Shown here: in pieces, positions 18,051 through 26,478 of the stretch
Layout: each line of letters opens with the position of its first letter
Numbering within the stretch: the stretch's first letter is position 1
Assembly: GCA_018993265.1 (NCBI GenBank)
Contig: JAGKSW010000023.1
Coordinates: 1 to 60,348 of the forward strand
From: Nostoc sp. TH1S01
GTDB taxonomy: Bacteria; Cyanobacteriota; Cyanobacteriia; Cyanobacteriales; Nostocaceae
Direction of reading: 5' to 3'
DNA: 60,348 nt
Notes under the pieces: model-generated
The model's database searches: none
The model's input: only the letters and a program-made list of their open reading frames with translations
Told to the model about the DNA's origin: nothing
Position numbers and translations under genes: made by a program

Positions 18051-18255
18051 CGTCCTCAAAGATAAAACAGGACTTACTCCTCAAGGTTAGAGTGTCATAG
18101 GTATAGGGGTGTAGGGGTGTGGATGTGCCAAACCTTTATACCTCATACTTTTATCTGCTTACCCAAACTCTTGATTGTGATATTTCTAGCTTTGAAGGCC
18201 GCACATCAAATCAACAATTTGAGATTAACTAAATAAACATTATTAAATGTAAGAT

Positions 18256-18341
18256 GTCATGGCGAGGAACGAAGCAATCTCAGTCTATGGGATTGCTACT
18301 CTTCGAGAAGGCTTTCGCCTACGTCGTTCCTCCTCGCAATG
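18256..18341. repeat. Dispersed inverted-repeat element 'ATGGCGAGGAACGA'
   Basis: The left arm near 18258-18272 reappears inverted near 18325-18341 ('CGTTCCTCCTCGCAATG'), and an inner pair GCAATC (18274-18279) / GATTGC (18291-18296) is nested inside. Elements with this sequence are common in cyanobacterial intergenic DNA. The rest of 18051-18507 is AT-rich and otherwise unremarkable, apart from 'GGGGTGTAGGGGTGT' short repeats near 18105. Confidence 0.65.
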
Positions 18342-18507
18342 AAAGAGCATATTATATTTATTTAAGTCCATCTACTTAATATTTATTAATATAAAATTGT
18401 ATTGCTGGATACATATTGCTACATAAAATTAAATCTCAAGATAGACGATTTAATAATTCATACAACAATAAAATATGTACTGTTGTTTGACTGCTACCTG
18501 AAGGCAG

Positions 18508-18756
18508 ATGCAGTATGTTTTTCCAGCAGTGAAATCGAGCAATACCGCCTTGCTTAGACACACAAGAGCAAGTAAACTGATGCGTGAACTTATACGGTTT
18601 ACTCCTGAGCAACGATTAGCTGCGTTCGTATTTGCATCTTTTATAAGAAATTGTAGAAGAAATCAGCATCAGCAATTAGATTTATTGGCGATCGCATCTC
18701 AGCGACAAATCAACCTCTACGCGCAAGAGTGTGCAACAGTGGAGCTAAAACCGTGA
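18508..18756 (+). CDS. Small hypothetical protein (82 aa) coupled to hybrid kinase
   Basis: I do not recognise the family. The 82-residue product is basic and helical ('ELIRFTPEQRLAAFVFASF', 'RNCRRNQHQQLDLLAIASQ'), without signal peptide. It includes an in-frame GCGATCGC and its TGA (18754-18756) overlaps the GTG at 18753 that opens the kinase frame, a GTGA arrangement that suggests translational coupling. That coupling is my main reason to call it a gene. It could be a cofactor of the kinase or merely a leader ORF. Confidence 0.5.
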   Translation: MQYVFPAVKSSNTALLRHTRASKLMRELIRFTPEQRLAAFVFASFIRNCRRNQHQQLDLLAIASQRQINLYAQECATVELKP

Positions 18757-21700
18757 ATCATCCCATGAAGGTAAACATTTCTGAGGATGTCTTTGCGGGC
18801 GGTGGAGAGATGGGTTCACTGATGCGATCGCTTGATTGGTCGCAAACTTTGTTAGGTTCAGCATCAACATGGGCGCAAAGTTTAAAAACTGCTGTCAGCA
18901 TTATTTTGAACTCTCATTACCCGATGTTCATTTGGTGGGGTAGAGAATATGCAAATATCTACAACGATGCTTACCGTCCGATTCTTGGCGCTAGTAAACA
19001 TCCGCAATTTTTAGGACAGTCGGCTAAAGTTTGTTGGGCAGAAGTTTGGGATGTTGTTGGGCCTTTAGCCGACAGCGTTTTAAATACAGGTCAGCCTACT
19101 TGGTCAGAGAATCTGCAACTGCTTATGGATCGCTATGGCTACCTGGAAGAAACTTATTTTACCTTTTCCTACAGTCCAATTCGAGATGAAACCGGGGGTG
19201 TGGGGGGAGTTTTTTGTGCGGTTATTGAAACCACGGAAAAGGTAATTGGCGAACGTCGTCTCCGCACACTCAGAGAATTAGCCTCTAACACTGCACCAGC
19301 CAAAACAGTAGCCGCAGCTTACAGTATTGTGGCTGAAACCCTAGCTCAAAATTTGGCAGACATTCCTTTTGCTTTACTTTATCAAGTAGAAGGTGGTGGT
19401 ACACAAGCACGCTTGGTAGGGACATCTGGCATAATTGCCGGAACTTGTGTAACTCCTGAGCAAATTGACTTGACGCAAGAAGATGATTTTTGGCAGCTGG
19501 CACAAGTGAAGCAGACCAAGCAAGCTAAGATGATTGAGCATTTGCCGGAAGAAATTGGCATAAATTCTGCTTCATCAGCTTTAATTATCCCCATTGCTCA
19601 ATCAGGTAAGCCAGAACTAGCGACGATAGTTGTACTTGGCATTAGTCGGCAACGGGCGTTTGATGATGAATACCAAGGATTTTTTGATTTAGTCGTCAAT
19701 AATATTGCCACAGCGATCGCTAATGCGGATGCTTACGAAGCAGAACGCCAACGGGCCGAAGCTTTAGCAGAAATAGACAGAGCAAAAACAACGTTTTTTA
19801 GTAACATTACCCATGAATTTCGCACACCCTTGTCGTTGATGTTGGGGCCATTAGAAGAAGCTTTAACTAATCCTCAAGGGCCTGTGCCGAGCGATCGCCA
19901 TAAACTCGAAACTGCCCATCGTAATTCTCTGCGCTTACTCAAGCTAGTTAATACTTTACTCGACTTTTCCCGCATTGAAGCCGGACGAATACAAGCCCAT
20001 TACCAACCAACCGACTTAGCCAGCTTCACCGCAGATTTAGCTGGTGTCTTTCGGTCAGCCATTGAACAAGCAGGTATACGCTATTTAGTCAACTGTCCGC
20101 CCTTGCCAGAAGCAATCTATGTTGACCACCAAATGTGGGAAAAAATAGTACTGAACTTGCTTTCCAACGCTTTTAAATTTACCTTTACAGGAGAAATTTG
20201 TTTGGACTTGCGCTATTGCCAAGATCATATTGAACTAGAACTGCGGGACACAGGTACAGGGATTCCGGCTGCTGAATTACCTCGTATATTTGAACGATTT
20301 CATCGCGTCCCAGCCGCAAAAGGACGCACCTTTGAAGGTTCAGGTATTGGACTGGCGTTAGTGCAAGAACTAGTCAAACTGCATCAAGGCGAAATTACAG
20401 TTAGTAGTATTGTTGATCAAGGCACTAGTTTCATTGTCTCTATTCCTACTGGATACGAGCATTTACCAAGCGATCGCATATCTGAAATTGCCACCACATC
20501 TTCACCACCCACAATTGAAGCAAGTGCGACTTATCTTGCCGAAGCACTGCGCTGGCTACCCCAAGAAGAGACTAGGAACTGGGGACTAGAGGCTAGGGAA
20601 AATACTTCTCACCCCCAACCTCCAACCTCTTCTAGCCTCCAGCCTCTAGCCTCTAGCCCCTCTTTTGCTCGGATTCTCTTAGTTGACGATAATGCAGATA
20701 TGCGCGACTATGTACAGCGTTTATTAAGTCTGCGGTATAAAGTAGAAACAGCAGCCGATGGAGTAGCGGCCTTAGAATCTATTCGCCAAAAAAAGCCAGA
20801 TATTTTAATTACAGATATTATGATGCCGAAACTCGACGGTTTTGGCTTGTTACGAGAACTAAGGGCTAACCCTGATACCAGAACTTTGCCAATTATTCTA
20901 CTTTCTGCCCGTGCGGAAGAAGAATCTTGTGTTGCGGCATTAACCAACGGTGCAGACGATTATTTAATTAAGCCTTTCTCGGCCAAGGAACTGTTAGCGC
21001 GGGTTGATGCTAACCTAAAAATGGCACAAATCCGCCAAGAAGTTGCTAACTATGAGCAGCGATTACGCCTGGAAGCAGAATCAGCCCGTAATCAAATTGC
21101 TACCATTCTAGAAAGTATTACTGATGCTTTTGTCGCTTTTGACCACGAATGGCGTTACACCTACGTGAATGAACAAGCTACAAGGCTGTTGCAAAAAACC
21201 CGTGAACAATTGCTAGGTAAGCATGTTTGGCAAGAAGTGTTTCCGGAAATAGTCGGAATGCTGAGTTATCACGAACTGCATCGGGCTATGAATGAACAAA
21301 TTGCTGTTGTTGTAGAAGAATTTGTTCAGCCTTTAGGCAAGTGGCTAGAAATTCATGCTTATCCTTCACCTGATGGACTGGCGATTTATTTTCGAGACAT
21401 CACAGAACGAAAACGCTCAGAGTTAGCACTACATCAAAGCGAAGAACGCTATCGTTCACTAGTAGCTGCAAGCTCAGCAGTGGTCTGGATTACTGATGCT
21501 CTGGGTGAATTTATTGATGTACAGCCATCTTGGGAAGAATACACAGGCCAAAGTTGGCATGAGTATGCTGGCTGGGGTTGGTTGCAAATGATTCACCCAG
21601 ATGATCGAGAACGAGTTCAGCAACAATGGCAACAAGCACTAACTCAAAAAACATACTACGAAACAGAAGCACGATTGTGGCATCATCTCACGAGTGAATA

Positions 21701-22970
21701 TCGTTATATGATTGCGCGGGGAGTACCTGTGTTAAATCCCGATGGTTCAGTCCGAGAATGGATTGGCACAGACACCGATATTCACGATCGCAAGCAAGTT
21801 GAAGCCGAACGTAATAGCTTACTGTGTCGTGAACAAGCCGCCCGCACCCAAGCAGAAGAAGCAAACCGTGTCAAAGATGAATTTTTAGCCATTCTCTCTC
21901 ACGAACTACGTTCTCCCCTTAACCCGATATTAGGTTGGTCAAGATTACTACAAACACAAAAATTAAATCCCACCAAAACTGCCGAAGCTTTAGCAACTAT
22001 CGAGCGCAATGCTAAATTACAAACTCAACTAATAGATGATTTATTAGATGTCTCGCGGATATTGCGCGGCAAACTCAACTTAAATGTCGCGCCAGTAGAT
22101 TTATTATTTATTATTGAGTCGGCAATGGAAACAATGCAAACTGCTGCTGTTGCCAAATCAATTGTGATTCAAACTAACTTAGAGCAAGTAGGACAAGTTG
22201 CAGGGGATTCGGCGCGTTTACAGCAGATAGTTTGGAATTTACTTTCTAATGCCATTAAATTCACTCCAGACAATGGGCGTGTGTCAATTGATTTACAAAA
22301 AGTTGGCAAATATGCCCAAATTACGGTAAGTGATACTGGCAAAGGTATTGAACCAGAGTTTTTGCCATTCGTTTTTGACTATTTCCGCCAAGCTGATGCT
22401 TCGATCACCCGGAAATTTGGTGGCTTAGGGTTAGGATTGGCGATCGTGCGGCACTTAGTAGAATTACATGGTGGTACAGTCAATGCGGCTAGTCTTGGTG
22501 AAGAACTGGGAGCAACTTTTACAGTGATGTTGCCCTTATTGCCTGTGCAGTCACAAAAGCTTCAGGAAAATAAATCTAGTCATCTAGAGTTGGATTTAAC
22601 AGGCGTGCGAGTTTTGGTTGTGGAGGATGATCTCGACTCCCGTGAATTTCTAGTTTTTGTCTTAGAACAGTATGGTGCCACAGTTATCGCCGTTGCAAAT
22701 GCTGCCACAGGCTTTGGAATCTTGCCAGAATTTCAACCAGATATATTAATTAGCGATATTGGAATGCCTATGGAAGATGGCTACAGTTTGATTCGTCGAA
22801 TTAGAAAACTACCAGCCAAGCAAGGAGGGAAAATTCCCGCGATCGCTCTTACCGCCTATGCTAAAACTGAAGACAGTCAGCAAGCATTAGCCGCCGGCTT
22901 TCAAACACACCTGCCTAAACCGATTGAACCAACATTGTTAGCCACGGCGATTATTAATTTGCTGGGTTGA
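18753..22970 (+). CDS. Giant hybrid histidine kinase: PAS-GAF-HK-REC-PAS-PAS-HK-REC
   Basis: About 1405 residues with two complete kinase cores. Order: PAS-like sensor (~20-150, 'PMFIWWGREYANIYNDAYRP'), GAF (~170-340), HisKA1 with H-box 'ITHEFRTPLS' (~352), HATPase1 ('NLLSNAFKFT', 'GSGIGLALV'), a low-complexity linker (~606-636), receiver 1 ('LLVDDN', Asp in 'LITDIMMPK' ~687), PAS (~780), PAS/PAC (~895-1010), HisKA2 'LSHELRSPLN' (~1048), HATPase2 ('NLLSNAIKFT', 'GLGLGLAIVRH') and receiver 2 (Asp in 'ISDIGMPM' ~1334). All phospho-residues are intact. No membrane helices, so cytosolic. GTG 18753 is preferred because it overlaps the upstream stop; ATG 18765 is the alternative. Confidence 0.9.
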   Translation: MNHPMKVNISEDVFAGGGEMGSLMRSLDWSQTLLGSASTWAQSLKTAVSIILNSHYPMFIWWGREYANIYNDAYRPILGASKHPQFLGQSAKVCWAEVWDVVGPLADSVLNTGQPTWSENLQLLMDRYGYLEETYFTFSYSPIRDETGGVGGVFCAVIETTEKVIGERRLRTLRELASNTAPAKTVAAAYSIVAETLAQNLADIPFALLYQVEGGGTQARLVGTSGIIAGTCVTPEQIDLTQEDDFWQLAQVKQTKQAKMIEHLPEEIGINSASSALIIPIAQSGKPELATIVVLGISRQRAFDDEYQGFFDLVVNNIATAIANADAYEAERQRAEALAEIDRAKTTFFSNITHEFRTPLSLMLGPLEEALTNPQGPVPSDRHKLETAHRNSLRLLKLVNTLLDFSRIEAGRIQAHYQPTDLASFTADLAGVFRSAIEQAGIRYLVNCPPLPEAIYVDHQMWEKIVLNLLSNAFKFTFTGEICLDLRYCQDHIELELRDTGTGIPAAELPRIFERFHRVPAAKGRTFEGSGIGLALVQELVKLHQGEITVSSIVDQGTSFIVSIPTGYEHLPSDRISEIATTSSPPTIEASATYLAEALRWLPQEETRNWGLEARENTSHPQPPTSSSLQPLASSPSFARILLVDDNADMRDYVQRLLSLRYKVETAADGVAALESIRQKKPDILITDIMMPKLDGFGLLRELRANPDTRTLPIILLSARAEEESCVAALTNGADDYLIKPFSAKELLARVDANLKMAQIRQEVANYEQRLRLEAESARNQIATILESITDAFVAFDHEWRYTYVNEQATRLLQKTREQLLGKHVWQEVFPEIVGMLSYHELHRAMNEQIAVVVEEFVQPLGKWLEIHAYPSPDGLAIYFRDITERKRSELALHQSEERYRSLVAASSAVVWITDALGEFIDVQPSWEEYTGQSWHEYAGWGWLQMIHPDDRERVQQQWQQALTQKTYYETEARLWHHLTSEYRYMIARGVPVLNPDGSVREWIGTDTDIHDRKQVEAERNSLLCREQAARTQAEEANRVKDEFLAILSHELRSPLNPILGWSRLLQTQKLNPTKTAEALATIERNAKLQTQLIDDLLDVSRILRGKLNLNVAPVDLLFIIESAMETMQTAAVAKSIVIQTNLEQVGQVAGDSARLQQIVWNLLSNAIKFTPDNGRVSIDLQKVGKYAQITVSDTGKGIEPEFLPFVFDYFRQADASITRKFGGLGLGLAIVRHLVELHGGTVNAASLGEELGATFTVMLPLLPVQSQKLQENKSSHLELDLTGVRVLVVEDDLDSREFLVFVLEQYGATVIAVANAATGFGILPEFQPDILISDIGMPMEDGYSLIRRIRKLPAKQGGKIPAIALTAYAKTEDSQQALAAGFQTHLPKPIEPTLLATAIINLLG
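20570..20660 (+). repeat. Intergenic-type CTAGAGGCTAG repeats translated as kinase linker
   Basis: The codons between HATPase1 and receiver 1 consist of 'GACTAGAGGCTAGG' and then 'CCTCTTCTAGCCTCCAG', 'CCTCTAGCCTCTAGCCCC'. The same words fill non-coding spacers at about 27955, 37268-37325, 37385-37415 and 57690. They encode a Pro/Ser-rich flexible linker. Confidence 0.8.
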
Positions 22971-22974
22971 CAAC

Positions 22975-23127
22975 TCACCGCCCTAAAAGTGCAGTGATTC
23001 TTGGGCTGAATCTTGCCTCCACCAACAATGTTGATTTTGGTCTTACAGTCTCATGTCGAGTCCGAAACACATCTCCCGATATGCCCCACTTATGGACTAC
23101 TCCCCAAGCGTAACTTTCCTTGTGTCC
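22975..23127 (-). pseudogene. C-terminal remnant of IS605-type TnpB
   Basis: The minus strand from 23127 gives 50 codons without a stop, beginning 'GHKESYAWG' and continuing with 'GISGDVFRTRHETVRP' to a TGA at 22977-22975. The GHxExxAxG pattern is what I know from the extreme C-terminus of cyanobacterial TnpB proteins. The zinc-finger and RuvC catalytic parts are absent. The remnant abuts the hybrid kinase stop at 22970. Confidence is moderate because the part is short and no search was run. Confidence 0.5.
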
Positions 23128-23320
23128 CAAGGTAGTTTATTCAATTTCTATTTGCGTCCTTGCAGTTTGGATTTACTTTTACACCATTGACTGTTAGGAA
23201 TTTCAGGATCACGGAGTAGGACGTTTTACCTGTTTCCTCATCGTTCCTGCGGTCATCGACCTATTAGTATTTTACCATACAAAGTCGCCCTTCTAGGGCG
23301 AGGTTTTAAACCCAATTTTT
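22975..23320 (-). mobile_element. Internally deleted IS200/IS605-family element
   Basis: The TnpB tail at the low end is joined, over about 190 bp, to a sequence with the hairpin TCGCCCT-TCT-AGGGCGA (23285-23301) next to 'GTTTAAAACCTCGCCC' (minus strand), the kind of subterminal imperfect palindrome used as IS605 ends, and to 'ATGAGGAAACAGGT', which resembles a gene start. The transposase body is missing, leaving a non-autonomous or dead derivative. Confidence 0.5.
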
Positions 23321-23333
23321 CGATAACCGAATC

Positions 23334-23631
23334 ATATCGTGTCCGGTAAAAGACTTATCATATAGACCGCAGGGGGCAGGGAGCTTTCTAGCAGGGGGAA
23401 GAAGAGTTTTGTTTTTCTGCACAGATGTGCTGAATCATCACTAGACCTCTTGCACGAATGTTATAAAACACGAATTTTAAGTTTCGCGCAAAGGCAAGGC
23501 AGCGCGTTGGGCGGCTTTGCCGACTTGAAGCGACTGCCGCGCAAAGACGCAAAGAGTAACAGAAAATTCGCTTGTTTAGTAGGCATAATCTGATTTATGC
23601 AAAAGGTCTATTGATTTGCCGGACATGATAT
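23334..23631. mobile_element. Nested MITE-like element with two pairs of inverted repeats
   Basis: Outer ends ATATCGTGTCCGGTAAA (23334-23350) and its inverse at 23615-23631 match at 15 of 17 positions. Inner ends AGACCTCTTGCACGAAT (23443-23459) and its inverse at 23593-23609 match at 14 of 17. The interior has repeats of CGCAAAG / GCGCAAAGAC and no ORF. Two short non-autonomous elements, one inserted inside the other, is the simplest reading. Confidence 0.55.
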
Positions 23632-23765
23632 AACAAAGCATCCCGCGTATGTAAAGAAGTAAAAAGTTGCATCAAGTGGAGTGCAAAGAAGCTGATTAAT
23701 CAACCTTGTCGCCATCCAAAATCCAACACAGTATTACCCCCCTACATACGCGTGAAACGAATAAA

Positions 23766-25976
23766 TTACACTGCTATCATTTCTGGTTCTGGCTGTATTA
23801 CAGACAAATTACCAAAAAAATCGTAGTGATCTAAGGCTTCTAAAATTCCCCAAGCATAGCAGCCTTGAGCAAAGTAAATTTGAGGATAGCCGCGTAACTT
23901 GTGAATTTCTTTGCTGTAGTTACCGACGACAACTGCCAAAGTATTCCCAGTTAACATCGATTCATCATTACCAGATGCACCTGCGACTAAAAACTGTTTC
24001 ACAGGTAATCCCCATTTCAAAGCAACATAGCGCAGTGCATCTCCTTTAGAAGCCCGAAATGGCAACAAGTCAAGATACATATTGTGGCTAAAAATTCCTT
24101 TGACTGGGAGTTGTTGCTGACGCAGATGACGAATAATTTCGCGGAAATGTGGTGCTTTGTCAGCATCAACAAAGTAGCTAATTTTAAACTTACCTTGAGT
24201 GTCTGGTGGCTGTAATTCCAGTCCAGGAATATCTTTCATCGCCTCCCTAATTTCTGTTGGATGCCAATTGTAGCTGATGTGTTTTTGCCAACTTGTGTCT
24301 GTTACGATTTTGGGGCCGTAGTAAATTTCGCTACCTGCGGAAGTGATCAGCAAATCTGGCATCGGAAATTCCCATTCCTCCAACATATTTAAGGTACTTC
24401 GGAGGTTGCGGCCTGTAGCAATTCCCACACCAGTTGTACGACCTTCCTCACGAATCCGCTGAATCAACTGGTGCAGTGCTTCTTGGTCGCCTAATAAGGT
24501 ATTGTCGATTTCGGAAATCAGGAAGCGATCGGCGGTTGGGAGATGGTTTGTCTCAGGGATTTTCCATTCTGGGCGATCGCTTGTGGGAAATTCTCGCACC
24601 GGAGAGAGTAAAGACTGCACTTTCTGTTGGGGAAATAGCCGCACTTTCTCTAAATATTGTTCTACATGACTTTCCCAAGAGAACGCTTGACGCACATTCT
24701 CCAAGCCATTGCTAGACCAGCGTTGCCATTGTTCGGTATCTGTTAAAGCTCGATACAAGGCTTTTTGAATGTCTTGGATATCTAGCGGATCAATCAATAA
24801 GCCATTTTGACAAGCGCCAATAATATCCCTTGGCCCGCCATCACAGGTAGCAATAATTGGCACACCGCAAGCAGTCGCTTCAATCAGCGTCAGTCCAAAT
24901 GGTTCTGTGAGTGCGGGATTAATAAACACTCCACCCGTTTTTGCTGTCAGGCGATATAAATCCGGCACATCATCAGAAACATGGTGTTTCGGATAAGCTA
25001 CATGGCCATACAGGTCATAGCGATCGATTAATTGAAAGATTTCGGCAAATACCTGACGTGGCCCAGATTCCATCGTTGAAATGTCTTCTCGTTGTCCTAA
25101 AACAATGACGAGATTAGCCAACTCACGTAGTTTGGGATCTTCCCCGAAGGCTTTGATTAGCCGACTGACGTTTTTGCGAATCGCTGGCCGAGAAATTGCC
25201 GTAATCATCGGCTTTTCTGGCTCTTTGAGAAATCGCTGCAATTGCTGGTAAATTGGGGGTTTTGACCAATCTGCGGGGGCTGGATAAAACTTTTCTAAAG
25301 TTACCCCAGGTGGAATGACCACCATTCTTTCCGGTTGATATTGGTCGTAGACGCTGTACTGTTCCTCAATTTCTTGATTTGTACTCGCAATCACTAAGGC
25401 TGCACCACCAAGGGTAATTTCTTCTGCTTCAATCCGAGTACTAATATGAAAGTGATCTTCAATAGCTTCTAGCTTGGTTCCTTGTTCGAGTAATCGTTGC
25501 TGCTTGACTCGTCCTAGGGAATGACCTGTGTGTACTAGTGGCGTTCCCAACCAACCAGCAACTCGACAACCAACATATCCCGCATCAGCGTAGTGGGTAT
25601 GAATCACGTTAGGAATTTTGCCAACTTTGCGGATATGTCTGAGCAATTCATCCGCAAAGGTATCTAAATGCGGCCAGAGAACTTCTTTGCGGAGATAGCG
25701 ACGTGGGCCACAAGCGAGGCGAATAATTTGGGCTTTGTCTGAGAGAATTTCTACAGGTTTGGCGTAGTCGGAACTGACTTTGGGGTCGTCTATTAAACGT
25801 GTTACCAAGTCAACTCTTTCTACTTGGGGATGTTTGGCTAAGGTACAGGCCAGTTCAACTACATATTTTGTTTGTCCACCTGTGTCAGCATCTCTACCTA
25901 ATTCGAGATTTTTGCCTCTAATTAAGCCATGAACACTAACTAGTAGAATATACAACCCTGAACTATGTGATATCAT
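23766..25976 (-). CDS. spsA: Sucrose-phosphate synthase with degenerate phosphatase-like domain
   Basis: A 736-residue cytosolic enzyme that makes sucrose 6-phosphate from UDP- or ADP-glucose and fructose 6-phosphate. Residues ~8-460 are a GT4 glycosyltransferase: 'SVHGLIRGKNLELGRDADTG' at the start, 'HTHYADAGYVG', 'HTGHSLGRVK', 'AISRPAIRKNVSRLI' and 'NPALTEPFGLTLIEA'. Residues ~480-710 look like sucrose-phosphate phosphatase (HAD), but the DxDxT nucleophile motif reads 'SEIDNTLLG' (~488), with Glu for the first Asp, so phosphatase activity is unlikely. 'GAGGAAG' just before the ATG at 25976 is a good ribosome site. It serves osmotic, salt or desiccation protection and, in Nostocales, carbon export to heterocysts. 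Confidence 0.9.
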   Translation of the reverse strand: MISHSSGLYILLVSVHGLIRGKNLELGRDADTGGQTKYVVELACTLAKHPQVERVDLVTRLIDDPKVSSDYAKPVEILSDKAQIIRLACGPRRYLRKEVLWPHLDTFADELLRHIRKVGKIPNVIHTHYADAGYVGCRVAGWLGTPLVHTGHSLGRVKQQRLLEQGTKLEAIEDHFHISTRIEAEEITLGGAALVIASTNQEIEEQYSVYDQYQPERMVVIPPGVTLEKFYPAPADWSKPPIYQQLQRFLKEPEKPMITAISRPAIRKNVSRLIKAFGEDPKLRELANLVIVLGQREDISTMESGPRQVFAEIFQLIDRYDLYGHVAYPKHHVSDDVPDLYRLTAKTGGVFINPALTEPFGLTLIEATACGVPIIATCDGGPRDIIGACQNGLLIDPLDIQDIQKALYRALTDTEQWQRWSSNGLENVRQAFSWESHVEQYLEKVRLFPQQKVQSLLSPVREFPTSDRPEWKIPETNHLPTADRFLISEIDNTLLGDQEALHQLIQRIREEGRTTGVGIATGRNLRSTLNMLEEWEFPMPDLLITSAGSEIYYGPKIVTDTSWQKHISYNWHPTEIREAMKDIPGLELQPPDTQGKFKISYFVDADKAPHFREIIRHLRQQQLPVKGIFSHNMYLDLLPFRASKGDALRYVALKWGLPVKQFLVAGASGNDESMLTGNTLAVVVGNYSKEIHKLRGYPQIYFAQGCYAWGILEALDHYDFFGNLSVIQPEPEMIAV

Positions 25977-26478
25977 GTCTTCCTCTGTGGTTGATTGTAG
26001 ATAGGTAATGCTATAGTTCGCCTGATGAAGTTTTAATTTGTTGGGAGAGTTAAAGACAAAACATCTATCATTGGGTAGCCTAATTCAAACTTGTAATACT
26101 TATTTTCCCTGAAGATGGACTTATTAAAAAATTCCCTGCCAAGAAAAAGGTATTGCGTTTTTTTGCTACCCAAATTTTTCACCAACTGATGTGGCGAAAA
26201 AATCAATTAATGTGCAAGGTTATAGAAAATTTAGTATGAATGATTACAAAATTAAACAGTGATATATGCTTTGTCTTGGGTAAATCAACCAACGGGCTTT
26301 TATATAGGAAAGTGCATCACTCCTTGAATACGCTATAAAAATTGGCGGTACAAAAAAAGCATGGTACTTTGTATTTTTCCAAGAAAGATTATACGATGAT
26401 GAAATTTTGTCGTCGTCTCCTTTAGGGACTATTTAGTTAAGAAAACAGATAACCATTTTCTATAAAAATCATCCCAAA
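25977..26478. other. 502-bp divergent promoter region of spsA and murF
   Basis: Holds the start regions of both divergent genes. A GTA-N8-TAC word (NtcA-like) occurs at 26234-26247 about 258 bases from the spsA start and 245 from the murF start, but no well-placed -10 box follows it. I see no other clear element. Confidence 0.4.

Noticed and set aside
26234-26247. NtcA-like GTA-N8-TAC between spsA and murF
   Set aside because: The word is expected by chance many times in 60 kb and no -10 box is placed at the usual 22-base distance.
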